Notes under the pieces: model-generated | What the model saw: the letters and a program-made list of their open reading frames with translations, nothing else | The model's database searches: none | Told to the model about the DNA's origin: nothing | Translations under genes and position numbers: made by a program | In this document: one piece after another, positions 25,114 to 33,595 of the stretch | Position numbering within the stretch: position 1 is the first letter of the stretch | Layout: each line of letters opens with the position of its first letter | NCBI GenBank assembly: GCA_963802215.1 | Contig: CAWDHQ010000002.1 | Coordinates: 868,001 to 932,000, forward strand | Direction of reading: 5' to 3' | DNA length: 64,000 nt | From: SHZI01 sp963802215 | GTDB lineage: Bacteria; Pseudomonadota; Gammaproteobacteria; Steroidobacterales; GCA-2729495

Positions 25114-25791
25114 ATGCACGTTCTGGTGGTGGAGGATGACGGCCTGCTCGGCGATGCCCTGCAGGCCGGCCTCCGCGACCGGGGCTTTGCCGTCGACTGG
25201 GTTCGTGATGGAATCGCCGCCGACACGGTGCTGCGCGCCGGCGACTTCGCCGCCGTGGTGCTCGACCTGGGCCTGCCCGGCCGTTCGGGCCTGGACGTGC
25301 TCCGGCAGCTCCGGGCCCGGGGGCAGGCTGTGCCGGTGCTGGTGCTCACCGCCCGGGACGCCATCGACGATCGGGTGACCGGGCTCGACGCTGGCGCGGA
25401 CGACTACGTGGTCAAGCCGGTGGCAATTGCCGAGCTCGCCGCGCGGCTGCGAGCCCTGGTGCGGCGCGCCCACGGCGCCGGTTCGGAGCAGCTCGCCGTC
25501 GGCGAACTGGCGATGGATTCGAGCACACGCTCGGTAACTTACCGGCAGCGGAAAGTGGAGCTCAATCCCCGGGAGTTTGCCCTTCTGCACGAACTGATGC
25601 TGAACAGCGGCCGGGTGCTCACCCGGGAGCAGCTGGAGGAGCGGCTCTACGACTGGGATGCGGCCGTGGAGAGCAACACTATCGAGGTTCACGTCCATCA
25701 CCTGCGGCGCAAGCTCGCGCCAGAGGTGATCCACACGGTCCGCGGCGTCGGCTACGTGCTGCCCCGCCCAAGCGGGGGCGGAGATGACTGA
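25114..25791 (+). CDS. OmpR-family response regulator, QseB/PmrA-like
   Basis: A 225-residue regulator. The receiver domain carries EDD near the N-terminus, the phosphorylation site D51 in VVLDLGLPGRSG and the conserved lysine in DDYVVKPV. The winged-helix output (about 125-222) includes LNPREFALLHELMLNSG and VEVHVHHLRRKL. Similarity to QseB/PmrA fits the CTTAA-N6-CTTAA box in front of the operon. It overlaps the kinase start by eight bases. The likely role is to control the SHP-DHC-b561 genes in response to the kinase signal. Confidence 0.93.
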   Translation: MHVLVVEDDGLLGDALQAGLRDRGFAVDWVRDGIAADTVLRAGDFAAVVLDLGLPGRSGLDVLRQLRARGQAVPVLVLTARDAIDDRVTGLDAGADDYVVKPVAIAELAARLRALVRRAHGAGSEQLAVGELAMDSSTRSVTYRQRKVELNPREFALLHELMLNSGRVLTREQLEERLYDWDAAVESNTIEVHVHHLRRKLAPEVIHTVRGVGYVLPRPSGGGDD

Positions 25792-27121
25792 GGTTTCCAT
25801 CCGGCGCCGACTGGTCAGCCTCGTGCTCGGCTCCGTTACCGCCGCGTGGCTCGCTGTGACCGTTGCCGCGTACTTCGATGCACACCGGGAGGCCGACCGG
25901 CTGCTGGATGCCCATCTTGCCCAGGTCACGTCGATCCTCGCTGCCGGCGCCGGGCACGAGCTGCTCGAACTTGATGCCGAGGATCTCGGCGAGTTCGCGG
26001 AGAGCGGGTCCTATGGTCACCGGGTCAGCTTCCAGGTCTGGAATGACCGAAGCGAGCTGGTGTTGTCGTCGGAGGATGCGCCGGGACAGCGCCTGTCGCC
26101 TGCCCTCGAAGGTTTCTCGGACAGCGAAGTGGCCGGGCGACGGTGGCGGGTTTTCACCACCTGGGACCGGGAGCGGGAGTTCCTGATCGAGGTGGGCGAG
26201 GATCACAGCGTGCGGGAGGCCATTGCACGGCGTGTCGCGCTCAACGCACTCCTGCCCCTGGCGGCGGGCCTGCCCGTTCTCGCCGCTCTGATCTGGTGGA
26301 GCATCGGCCGCGCGCTGCGGCCGCTCGCCACGCTCGGCGACCAGCTTGCGGCCCGGGATCCGCTCGAGCTGCGTCCGGTTGACCTGGCGGTTCCCGCCGA
26401 GACCCTGCCTCTGGTGCACCGGTTAAACGAGCTGTTCAGCCGCATCCGGCGCGCGACCGAGCTGGAACGACGGTTCACCGCCGACGCCTCCCACGAGCTG
26501 CGCAAGCCGGTGGCCGCAGTCCGGGCCCAGGCCGAAGTGGCGCGCACGACGCCGGATGCGGCCACCCGTGATGCAGCCCTCGATCAGGTTGTCGTCGCCT
26601 CGGACCGCATGGCCGACCTGCTGGACCAGCTGCTCACCCTGGCCCGCCTCGAGGGAGGCGACGCCGTCACGGCAACCGGGATTGTGGCACTGGACCAGGT
26701 GGCCCGCTCCGTGATCGCCGACGTGGTCTCGTCAGCGTCAGGCCGGGAGCCCGACATCGAACTGGACGCAGAGATCGCCACCCGGGTGCAGGGCAACGCC
26801 ACGCTCCTCGGCATACTCGTACGCAACCTTGTGGTCAACGCGCTACGGCACGGCGCGCAGCCGGTTGTCGTGCGCATCTTTGGGGAGGATGGCCGGGTCA
26901 CGCTGCAGGTGCGGGATGCCGGGACGGGCGTTTCGCCGTCCGAACTCGAGCGCCTCGGTGAACGATTCTTCCGCGGCGACTCAGCTGCAGGCGGCGGGTC
27001 CGGGCTCGGCCTGTCGATCGTCCGGCGTATTGCGGAGCTCCATCACGGGACGGTCGGCTTCTTACCCGGAGCGGAAGGCCGGGGCTTCGAGGTGCTCGTG
27101 AGCCTTCCTGCCGCCGGCTGA
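25784..27121 (+). CDS. QseC-like sensor histidine kinase with altered phosphatase motif
   Basis: A 445-residue inner-membrane kinase with two transmembrane helices (about 15-37 and 150-170) flanking a periplasmic sensor, a HAMP-like linker, a HisKA domain and HATPase_c (RDAGTGVSPSEL, GSGLGLSIVRRIAELHHG). The phosphoacceptor motif reads SHELRKPVAAV. Position +4 after the histidine, normally Thr or Asn and needed for phosphatase activity, is lysine. It is therefore probably a functional kinase but a poor phosphatase. It ends the SHP operon and faces the lipoprotein gene across a stem-loop. Confidence 0.92.
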   Translation: MTEVSIRRRLVSLVLGSVTAAWLAVTVAAYFDAHREADRLLDAHLAQVTSILAAGAGHELLELDAEDLGEFAESGSYGHRVSFQVWNDRSELVLSSEDAPGQRLSPALEGFSDSEVAGRRWRVFTTWDREREFLIEVGEDHSVREAIARRVALNALLPLAAGLPVLAALIWWSIGRALRPLATLGDQLAARDPLELRPVDLAVPAETLPLVHRLNELFSRIRRATELERRFTADASHELRKPVAAVRAQAEVARTTPDAATRDAALDQVVVASDRMADLLDQLLTLARLEGGDAVTATGIVALDQVARSVIADVVSSASGREPDIELDAEIATRVQGNATLLGILVRNLVVNALRHGAQPVVVRIFGEDGRVTLQVRDAGTGVSPSELERLGERFFRGDSAAGGGSGLGLSIVRRIAELHHGTVGFLPGAEGRGFEVLVSLPAAG

Positions 27122-27122
27122 G

Positions 27123-27144
27123 GCTCCGTGCCCCGCGACGGAGC
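27123..27144. terminator. Stem-loop between convergent genes
   Basis: GCTCCGT (27123-27129) and ACGGAGC (27138-27144) form a perfect 7-bp stem with an 8-base GC-rich loop, starting just after the kinase stop and 16 bases from the convergent lipoprotein stop. It has no T-tract, so it is a weak or factor-dependent bidirectional terminator candidate. Confidence 0.4.
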
Positions 27145-27159
27145 GCGACGTACGGCTCC

Positions 27160-27915
27160 TCAGCGCGGCGTGACGGGCGCGTCGTCCGCCGTGGTGATCA
27201 CGGTGCCGGGCTTGATCTCTCCCCTGGCCAGCGCCTTCACGTAGTCCACCGTGGCCACGTGGCAGTAGCTCTGACCCTGCACCTGCCAGGGCAGGAAGCG
27301 GGTGATCCAGCTGTCGTAGTTCTGGTAGAGCCCGAACGAGTTCAGGTGCACGGTGCCGGCTTCGGATTTGAAGCTCAGCTCGAAGTCGGCCAGGTAGTCA
27401 CGGCCCGTCAGGTAGGGCTCGTTGTCCTCCACGACGAACGCTGCCGCACGGGCTGCTGCCTCCGCATCCCCGGCCGCCGTGAGCTCGTCGACCGCCTGGC
27501 GCTGGACTCGCCGGCCGAGTTCCGGACAGAAGTACTGGGTACCGGCGGCCTCCGGCCCGTATACGGCGCGCAGGTGGGCCGCGGTCTTCGTCTTGCAGGA
27601 CACGACGATGGGCATCGCCCGGTCGTAGGTCACGACCTGGTAGACCCGGTGGGGATCGGCGGACGGCTTCGAGTGCCGGTACTCCGGCATGTCCGTGAAG
27701 ACCGTGTTGCTGCCCGTCAGGGTGGTGCTGGCCAGGATCTGCTGGGCCGCCTTGCAGTAGTCTTCCGATGCGGGCGGGGGCAGCGCGATGCCCGTCGTGT
27801 CGTCCAGCCGCGCCACCCGCGGTGCGATCGGCTCCGTGGACTGCCCGGGCGGACCGGAGCAGCCCGCAGCGGCAACCGCGAGCGCGACGCCAACGAGGAT
27901 CCGATGGGCGTTCAT
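27160..27915 (-). CDS. Lipoprotein of unknown function
   Basis: A 251-residue predicted outer- or inner-membrane lipoprotein: signal peptide MNAHRILVGVALAVAAAGC ends in a lipobox with the acylated cysteine at 19. The body has VYQVVTYDRAMPIVVSCKTK and a FCPELGRRVQRQAV stretch, with several scattered cysteines. No known domain was recognised. It is the last gene of the seven-gene flavin-enzyme operon and overlaps the NmrA-like gene by four bases (ATGA), so it is likely made together with those enzymes, possibly for binding or delivering a hydrophobic substrate. That role is speculation. Confidence 0.75.
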   Translation of the reverse strand: MNAHRILVGVALAVAAAGCSGPPGQSTEPIAPRVARLDDTTGIALPPPASEDYCKAAQQILASTTLTGSNTVFTDMPEYRHSKPSADPHRVYQVVTYDRAMPIVVSCKTKTAAHLRAVYGPEAAGTQYFCPELGRRVQRQAVDELTAAGDAEAAARAAAFVVEDNEPYLTGRDYLADFELSFKSEAGTVHLNSFGLYQNYDSWITRFLPWQVQGQSYCHVATVDYVKALARGEIKPGTVITTADDAPVTPR

Positions 27916-29096
27916 CGCTGTTTCGCCGGCCTGATGTCGTTGATGCCCCAGGCCTCGAGCTCCCGCTCGAAGGACCAGCGGGGATGGATGCGCTCCAGGT
28001 CGGCCAGGTCATCGTTGCTGGCGAAGTCGTAGGCGTTCCCGTCGTCGCCGTACCACTGGGCGTAGCGCAGGGGATACACCACCTCGTCGGTGAAGACGCT
28101 GAGCAGTTTCATGAGCCAGCGCGGGAACTGCTTGTACCGGAACCGGGTGCCGTGCCGGTTGCTCTTCTCCGCGATTGCAATGAGTTCGTCGCCGGTGTGC
28201 GCCGACGAGGCAATCGAGAAGTCCTGGTTCGAGAAAACCTCGGGGTACTCGAAGACGGTGCCCACCCACTTGCCCACGTCCCGCACGTCGATCCAGTTCA
28301 CCAGGAAATCCGGGTCCGTGACGCCGGGCAGGTTGTTCTCCCGGATCATGGTCCTCGACAGGCTGCTGTCGCCCCGGTACTGGGTCTCGGTCGTGGCGTA
28401 GTCCACGCGGTGCATGGCGTAGTAGTAGGCCGGCCGATGGATGCAGGTGACGTTGATCCCCTGGCCGCGCAGGAAATTCGAGAGGCGCAGCTTCTGGAGG
28501 ATCCACCAGGGCACGGGCGGCGCGTCGTCCGCGATGCCGGTCACTTTGTCCGTCGGGAAGATCAGCGTAATGACGTGTTTGACGGAGGGGTTGGCCTTCA
28601 GGGCGCCGAGCGCCGCCATCACCTGGCGCATCACGGCCGCCCGGCCCCCGGCGGGGTCGTTGCCGTGGTTGGTGATCTTGCCGGCCTTGCTCGTGTTGGC
28701 CGTGTTGTAGAGCACCACGCCGTCGCAGCCGGCGAAGCTCCGGGTCAGGGCCTCTTCGGAATTCATGTCGACGCCGGAGTGCAGGGTCAGTATTCCGGGA
28801 TGCTCCTTCTCCGCGCGGGCGTGGAGGGCCTCCAGCCGGGCCGCGGCCTGGGTGCCGGGGGTCCGGTAGAGGGCCCGTACCCGGAACTTCCCGGTCTGGA
28901 CGAGTTCGTCCACGATCGCGTAGCACTCCCAGCCCGTGGCGCAGGTCACCGCGATGGTCGGCAGCCCCGTGACCGGACCCGGCGCGGCATCAGTTCCGCC
29001 TCTTTGTGCGCGGATGCGGAGCACCGCTTCCACCAGCCTCCTGTTCTTCGCCCTGATCGCGTCCTGGGCGAGCCTGACGGCCGTGTCCCTGTTCAT
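27912..29096 (-). CDS. NmrA-like NAD(P)-binding protein, N-terminally extended
   Basis: A 394-residue atypical short-chain dehydrogenase of the NmrA family. After a helical leader of about 45 residues comes TIAVTCATGWECYAIVDELVQ, a Rossmann start with a degenerate glycine motif, followed by VRALYRTPGTQAAARLEAL and VVLYNTANTSKAGKITNHG. A later FPTDKVTGIADD and WIDVRDVGKWVGTVFEYPE are typical of substrate-binding parts of the fold. It differs clearly from the NmrA-like protein at 4.0 kb. ATG 29096 overlaps the upstream membrane-protein stop by ATGA. It may reduce or epimerise an intermediate of the pathway encoded in this operon. Confidence 0.8.
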   Translation of the reverse strand: MNRDTAVRLAQDAIRAKNRRLVEAVLRIRAQRGGTDAAPGPVTGLPTIAVTCATGWECYAIVDELVQTGKFRVRALYRTPGTQAAARLEALHARAEKEHPGILTLHSGVDMNSEEALTRSFAGCDGVVLYNTANTSKAGKITNHGNDPAGGRAAVMRQVMAALGALKANPSVKHVITLIFPTDKVTGIADDAPPVPWWILQKLRLSNFLRGQGINVTCIHRPAYYYAMHRVDYATTETQYRGDSSLSRTMIRENNLPGVTDPDFLVNWIDVRDVGKWVGTVFEYPEVFSNQDFSIASSAHTGDELIAIAEKSNRHGTRFRYKQFPRWLMKLLSVFTDEVVYPLRYAQWYGDDGNAYDFASNDDLADLERIHPRWSFERELEAWGINDIRPAKQR

Positions 29097-29854
29097 GCTG
29101 GTGAGCCGCCCGCTGCGAGGTGTGCCTGGCCGGGGCTGAAGCGCAGGATGGTGGCCAGCACGCCGGCGGTGAACAGCATTTCGCCGAAGTTGGCCACCGG
29201 CAGGGCGTAGACGCCCCACAGCGGGGCCCCGCCCGCGGCGATGAACATCAGGCCGGGGCCGATGACCAGCCACTTCCAGCCGCGGCGGACCCACAGCGCG
29301 ATGCCCACGCCCACCATGACGATGTTCATGAGGATGGCCGGCAGCGGGCTGGGACCGTTGGCGAAAGCCACCGCATCGGGGCTGCAGAACTGGGCGGGCG
29401 ACACCCGGGTGGTGTACCGCAGCGTGTCGGCGATGCAGCCCGGCCGGAGTTCGACGGCCGGGAACGGCCCTACTTCGCCGAACAGCAGGCCGATGACGTA
29501 GGGCAGGTCCTTGACGAACAGGGCCACCGCCCCCAGGCAGAACAGCCCCATGACCAGCCGGCTCCGCGCCCACTCGAGCCCGGCGAGGCGGGCGATCGAT
29601 CCGGCGACGATCATCAACAGCGGCAGCATGGTCCAGTGCCACAGGAAGGCGGGGATGCTCAGGTTGTAGAGCAGGTCGCCCTCGCCGACGATACGGCCCA
29701 CACCGATGCGGAAGTTGTCGTACCAGAGCAGGGTGTTCGCGAACAGCGTCAGGGACAGGGCCACGGGCCGGCCGGCCGGGGTCCATCGGTGCCAGCCCCA
29801 GGTCAGCAGGCCCAGGTGGATTACCGCGTAGACCAGGAAGATGTTGGACAGCAT
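29093..29854 (-). CDS. Multi-pass membrane protein of unknown function
   Basis: A 253-residue integral membrane protein with six or seven hydrophobic helices, for example FLVYAVIHLGLLTWGW, MLPLLMIVAGSIARLAGL, LVMGLFCLGAVALFV and FGEMLFTAGVLATILRF. The loop between helices 4 and 5 contains PGCIADTLRYTTRVSPAQFC, with a cysteine at each end. No family was recognised. It lies directly between a flavin-reductase-like gene (adjacent, no gap) and the NmrA-like gene (four-base overlap). Uptake or membrane-bound processing of the substrate is possible but unproven. Confidence 0.75.
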   Translation of the reverse strand: MLSNIFLVYAVIHLGLLTWGWHRWTPAGRPVALSLTLFANTLLWYDNFRIGVGRIVGEGDLLYNLSIPAFLWHWTMLPLLMIVAGSIARLAGLEWARSRLVMGLFCLGAVALFVKDLPYVIGLLFGEVGPFPAVELRPGCIADTLRYTTRVSPAQFCSPDAVAFANGPSPLPAILMNIVMVGVGIALWVRRGWKWLVIGPGLMFIAAGGAPLWGVYALPVANFGEMLFTAGVLATILRFSPGQAHLAAGGSPA

Positions 29855-30718
29855 CTACTTGCGCTCCTTGTTGAGCACCTCGAGGAATTCAGGGCCGATC
29901 TCGGCCACGCCCCGGTTCTTGGCCTGCCTGACGATACCTTCCAGTACCTGGCGCAGGAAGGGCCGGGGAATGCCCGTGAGCTGCTTCGACGCGTCCAGCG
30001 TGAAGCGCACGTTGTCGTCGATGCGGTTGGCCTCGTAGTGGACGACTTCGTGGCGGGCGCCCAGGTCCGGGATGGGCAGCTTGTAGGCCGGCTGGGTCTC
30101 GCCGAACCAGAAGGTGGCCCCGCCGCGGAAACCGTAGGTCAGCGGTATGCGGGGCATGTTGTCGCCGCTCCCGTCGATCCGGCCCTTCCAGAGCTGCTTG
30201 ACCAGGATGTTGTCGATGTTGAGCAGCAGGTGGGCGGAGGCCGAGTCCCTGAGGATCGGGTTCTCCGCGATCCGGTCCACGTCCAGCGTGCATTCGAACA
30301 CCTGGTAGGCCTCGCCGATGATCTTGGGCAGGCCTGGTCCGGTGCGGCCCGGCGTCGGGCTGTCCACCAGCGTGAACGTGTTGTAGGCCATCTTCTCCGC
30401 GGGCGGCTGGCCGGGATAGCCGAACTTCAGGATGGTCTCGATCTGCGCCTTGTCGTACTCGACGAAGTTCAGCGCGCACTTCAGCGTGCGGCGCACGTTC
30501 GTGACGGTGTTGGAGCTCGGGCGGCTGATCACCATCCAGGACCGCCGCTTGATCACCTCGAAGGGGAAGCTGAGCTGGTAGGGGCCGATGCTGGTGACGC
30601 CAGCCTCGTCCACCGAGGTGATGAGGGCGAAGGACGAGCCGTAGAACGAGCTGGACTGGTACCAGTTGTCCCGGAGCGGGCTTGGGACAAAGCTGTCGGG
30701 TGCGATATCGCTGTTCAT
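29855..30718 (-). CDS. Flavin reductase-like (FMN-binding split barrel) protein
   Basis: A 287-residue protein with the flavin-reductase-like FMN-binding fold at its N-terminal half: FALITSVDEAGVTSIGPYQLSF, a cold VKNxSx-like SWMVISRPSSNTVTNVRR, and LNFVEYDKAQIETILKFGYP. The C-terminal 100 residues (GGATFWFGETQPAYKLP and beyond) are an extension not usual for short flavin reductases. It could supply reduced FMN to the luciferase-like monooxygenase encoded four bases upstream, or act itself on the substrate. It is distant from the other flavin-reductase-like protein of the operon (32698-33531). Confidence 0.75.
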   Translation of the reverse strand: MNSDIAPDSFVPSPLRDNWYQSSSFYGSSFALITSVDEAGVTSIGPYQLSFPFEVIKRRSWMVISRPSSNTVTNVRRTLKCALNFVEYDKAQIETILKFGYPGQPPAEKMAYNTFTLVDSPTPGRTGPGLPKIIGEAYQVFECTLDVDRIAENPILRDSASAHLLLNIDNILVKQLWKGRIDGSGDNMPRIPLTYGFRGGATFWFGETQPAYKLPIPDLGARHEVVHYEANRIDDNVRFTLDASKQLTGIPRPFLRQVLEGIVRQAKNRGVAEIGPEFLEVLNKERK

Positions 30719-30722
30719 GCCG

Positions 30723-31745
30723 TCACGTTGCCCCGGTATGCAGCGCCGGCACCACGCGCTCGCCGATCAGGCGGATGGCGTCGGCCTGGTCCTCGTGCAG
30801 CTTCAGCGCCACCTCGTCCAGGCCGAGCCGGCCGAGGGTGCGCAGGCGCTCGATGTGCTGGTCCAGGTCGTCGGGCGTGCCGGCCAGCCCCAGGTTGTCC
30901 GCCAGCTTCTGCATCACCGACTCGGGGACACCGGGCACCACGTCCGTGCGGTTCTTGTAGGCCTTGAAGAAGGCGTTGCGGTTCTTGTCCACCAGATTGC
31001 ACTCGTCCGGAGTCAGGAACTCCTCCAGGTACCAGGGGTCCAGCATGCCGCGGAGAGCGAGCTGCTGGCGAGCTTCGGACATGGACTGCTGGCGGTCCGC
31101 CTTCACGTGCCAGGCGACGAGACCGCTCACGGTGACCTGCCGGCGCGTGCGACCGGCCCCGGCCAGGAACCCGTCGAGCATCGCCATGGTGCTTTCGAAG
31201 CGGCGGGGAAGGGGATCGCCCACCATGATGTGGTCCGCAATGCCGGCCGCCATGCGCATCATCTGCGGCTTGTTGGCGCCCACGTAGATGCGCGGTGGCG
31301 CGTCGGTCGCCCAGATGGGCTGGTAGTTCCAGACCTGGAAGATCTTGCCCGGGTAGTTCAGCGGCCGGTCGGGGCCGGCTGCCTTCAACACCTCCACGGT
31401 CTCCCGGACCCTCCCCACCATGCGTTCCACGCCCATGCCCATCGCGGCGTTCACGCCGGTGGGGCCGCCGATCAGGATGTTGGCGCGGCCGTGGCAGAGC
31501 TCGTTGAGCGTGGCCAGGGCCTTGGCGGTCTTGAAGGGATGCTGCTCGTAGGCCGTGACGACCAGCGGCCCAAGGCGGATGCGGTTGGAGGCGAGGGCCA
31601 GCGGGGCGAGAGTCAGGAAGGGGTCCCGGGAGGAGGGGTAGTTGGAGCTCCACACGGCGTTGATGCCGAACTTCTCGGCCAGCAGTCCCAGCTCCTTCAC
31701 CTCCCAGGGTGAAGTGCCAGGATCCAGGATGACGTCGACCCGCAT
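30723..31745 (-). CDS. Luciferase-like (LLM class) flavin-dependent monooxygenase
   Basis: A 340-residue TIM-barrel flavin enzyme. It opens VDVILDPGTSPWEVKELGLL, and contains SNYPSSRDPFLTLAPLALA, RIRLGPLVVTAYEQHPFKTA, LATLNELCHGRANILIGG and the YVGANKPQMMRMAAGIADH segment near the flavin phosphate. LLM enzymes use FMNH2 or F420; the two flavin reductases in the operon favour FMNH2 here. A paralogue with the same architecture is at 52.4 kb. ATG 31745 overlaps the hydrolase stop by one base (TGATG). Confidence 0.88.
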   Translation of the reverse strand: MRVDVILDPGTSPWEVKELGLLAEKFGINAVWSSNYPSSRDPFLTLAPLALASNRIRLGPLVVTAYEQHPFKTAKALATLNELCHGRANILIGGPTGVNAAMGMGVERMVGRVRETVEVLKAAGPDRPLNYPGKIFQVWNYQPIWATDAPPRIYVGANKPQMMRMAAGIADHIMVGDPLPRRFESTMAMLDGFLAGAGRTRRQVTVSGLVAWHVKADRQQSMSEARQQLALRGMLDPWYLEEFLTPDECNLVDKNRNAFFKAYKNRTDVVPGVPESVMQKLADNLGLAGTPDDLDQHIERLRTLGRLGLDEVALKLHEDQADAIRLIGERVVPALHTGAT

Positions 31746-32680
31746 CAGGTCGGCGCGTCGAGCCAGGCCCGCACGTCCCTGCCGATCCCGGCGCCGGCCT
31801 GCTCGACGGCCATGTGCCCCACGCCGGGATAGCTGATGAATTTCAGCGACGGGGCGTTCTCCAGCAATTCCCGGAACTCGGACGACTGCTCGAACCTGGC
31901 AGTGGTGTTGGCCTCGCCCCAGAGCAGCAGCACGGGCACCCGGATCGAGCGCACCAGGCCCTCGATGTCTCCCGACTCGTACTGGGTCAGCCGGTCCAGC
32001 TGGGCTTCCCGCTGGCCTTCGCGCATCCACATGTCATACCAGCGGTCGATGAGTTCCTCCGGCGGCTCCGCCGGCGCGGCGAAGCCGCTGCGGAGCATGG
32101 ACTCCGGCAGGGCCCGGGGCAGGATGTACTTGAGCACGTAGGCGGCCTTCGGCACATTGCCCCGGCGCTTCTGCTCCCGGCCTTCCAGCGAGCCCGGGCT
32201 GAGCAGGATCAGGCGCTCGACGCGCTCCGGGTGGGCGGCGGTGTAGTGGATGGCGACGGTGCCGCCGAGGGAGGTGCCGCCCAGCGTCGCCTTTTCGATG
32301 CCGAGGGCGTCGATGAACTTCTCGGTAAGCGCCAGCGTCCGCGGCAGGGTGTAGTCCCCCGTCGGGTCCGGCCCGGTCAGGCCGTGGCTCGTCATGTCCA
32401 CGCGGATGACCCGGTACCGGTCCTTGAGCGCATCCACCCAGGGGTCCCAGTCGATCAGGTTGGAGAAGTTCGCGTGGAACAGCACCACCACGGGGCCCGT
32501 GCCCTCGTCCCGGTAGTGCATGCGGACGCCGTCGATGTTGATGAACCTCGACGTGGGCCCCGCGTAGCGGGCCTCGAGTTCGGCGGCGGGAATGTCCCGG
32601 TAGGTCCAGAGGGCCCACCCGAGCGCCACGACCCCCAGCAGGGCCAGCACGAGCAGGGAGCGGCCGATGAAACGCCACAT
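31745..32680 (-). CDS. Membrane-anchored alpha/beta-hydrolase
   Basis: A 311-residue alpha/beta-hydrolase with an N-terminal membrane anchor (FIGRSLLVLALLGVVALGWALW) so the catalytic domain probably faces the periplasm. Nucleophile elbow LGGTSLGGTVA (Ser in TSLGG), a late histidine in YPGVGHMAVE, and an acid expected in LLWGEANTTARF, where Glu or another residue replaces the usual GxxD. The oxyanion stretch reads LFHANFSN rather than HG. Family members cleave esters, C-C bonds or epoxides. It sits between a flavin reductase and the LLM monooxygenase, consistent with ring cleavage or hydrolysis of an oxidised product. Confidence 0.88.
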   Translation of the reverse strand: MWRFIGRSLLVLALLGVVALGWALWTYRDIPAAELEARYAGPTSRFINIDGVRMHYRDEGTGPVVVLFHANFSNLIDWDPWVDALKDRYRVIRVDMTSHGLTGPDPTGDYTLPRTLALTEKFIDALGIEKATLGGTSLGGTVAIHYTAAHPERVERLILLSPGSLEGREQKRRGNVPKAAYVLKYILPRALPESMLRSGFAAPAEPPEELIDRWYDMWMREGQREAQLDRLTQYESGDIEGLVRSIRVPVLLLWGEANTTARFEQSSEFRELLENAPSLKFISYPGVGHMAVEQAGAGIGRDVRAWLDAPT

Positions 32681-32697
32681 GGTGATCCGTCCCTGAC

Positions 32698-33531
32698 TCA
32701 GGCCGAATTTTTCTTCTTCTGGAACCGCTCCATCAGCTCGGGCGTCATGCCCTGCTCGATGGAGTACTGGGTGAAGCGCGCGTGGCTCACCTTGTCGTCG
32801 CCCTTCGAGCGGCAGTATTCCTCGGTCTGGTCGGTGACCATCTTGCGCACCATCGGCGGAATGGTCATCAGGGTCTGCAGGGCGTCCGCGTCCCAGGTCA
32901 TGCCCAGCCGCACTTCGCCGCCCTTGAAGGCGTCGGGCGCCTCGCCCAGCTGGTGCATGGAGATGTGGCCGAGCGTGGTGTGGAAGTAGTCCTGGCGGTC
33001 CTCGTCGCCGAGGCCGATGGGCAGGTTCATCTTCCGGATACGCTCCTCCCGGCCCATGTCGATGAGTTCCTCGTCGAACACCAGGGCCTTGATCTTCGCG
33101 ATCACGATGCCGCTGCTCTTCTCCAGCCGGACGATTTCCTCCGCCTCGCACTCGGCGATCTGCGGGCACTCCTGGATGGAGGGCGGCTTCACGTGCAGGG
33201 ACGGGATCATGGTGAAGCGCGTGTGCTCCAGCTCGTTGACGCCTTCCGGGTAGAAGCGCGCCGTCTCCATCATGTCGTCCAGGTAGTCGGCGGGCGGGCA
33301 GTTGACCACGAACTGCTTCGTCGCGCAGATGTTCTGGAAGGTGTGGGAGTCCTGGCGGAAGCCGACGATCATCCGCGGGTTCTTCGCCATCACGTCGTAC
33401 TGCATGATGTGGGAGTAGGGGGCCGCGTTGACCTTGCCGTCCTTGTCGAGGCTGGTGATGATCGTGATGAGCTTCGGGAACAGCCACACGTCCGAGTACC
33501 AGAAGGGGCGGATCTTCGCTTCTTTCTTCAC
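32698..33531 (-). CDS. Flavin reductase family (FMN-binding split barrel) protein
   Basis: About 277 residues. The N-terminal FMN-binding split barrel shows PKLITIITSLDKDGKVNAAPY, KNPRMIVGFRQDSHTFQNI and FVVNCPPADYLDDMMETA, matching flavin-reductase-like proteins; a C-terminal extension with GHISMHQLGEAPDAFKGG is added. The GTG at 33531 is preceded by GGGAG at ideal spacing and is preferred over an in-frame TTG at 33558. It is the first gene of the seven-gene operon and divergent from the MFS transporter. It may provide reduced flavin to the monooxygenases encoded downstream. Confidence 0.85.
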   Translation of the reverse strand: MKKEAKIRPFWYSDVWLFPKLITIITSLDKDGKVNAAPYSHIMQYDVMAKNPRMIVGFRQDSHTFQNICATKQFVVNCPPADYLDDMMETARFYPEGVNELEHTRFTMIPSLHVKPPSIQECPQIAECEAEEIVRLEKSSGIVIAKIKALVFDEELIDMGREERIRKMNLPIGLGDEDRQDYFHTTLGHISMHQLGEAPDAFKGGEVRLGMTWDADALQTLMTIPPMVRKMVTDQTEEYCRSKGDDKVSHARFTQYSIEQGMTPELMERFQKKKNSA

Positions 33532-33595
33532 GGGCGTTCTCCCTGGTGAATGCGGCAAGACTAGTCGCCGCCTGTTGACCTCACTGTAACAAAGT

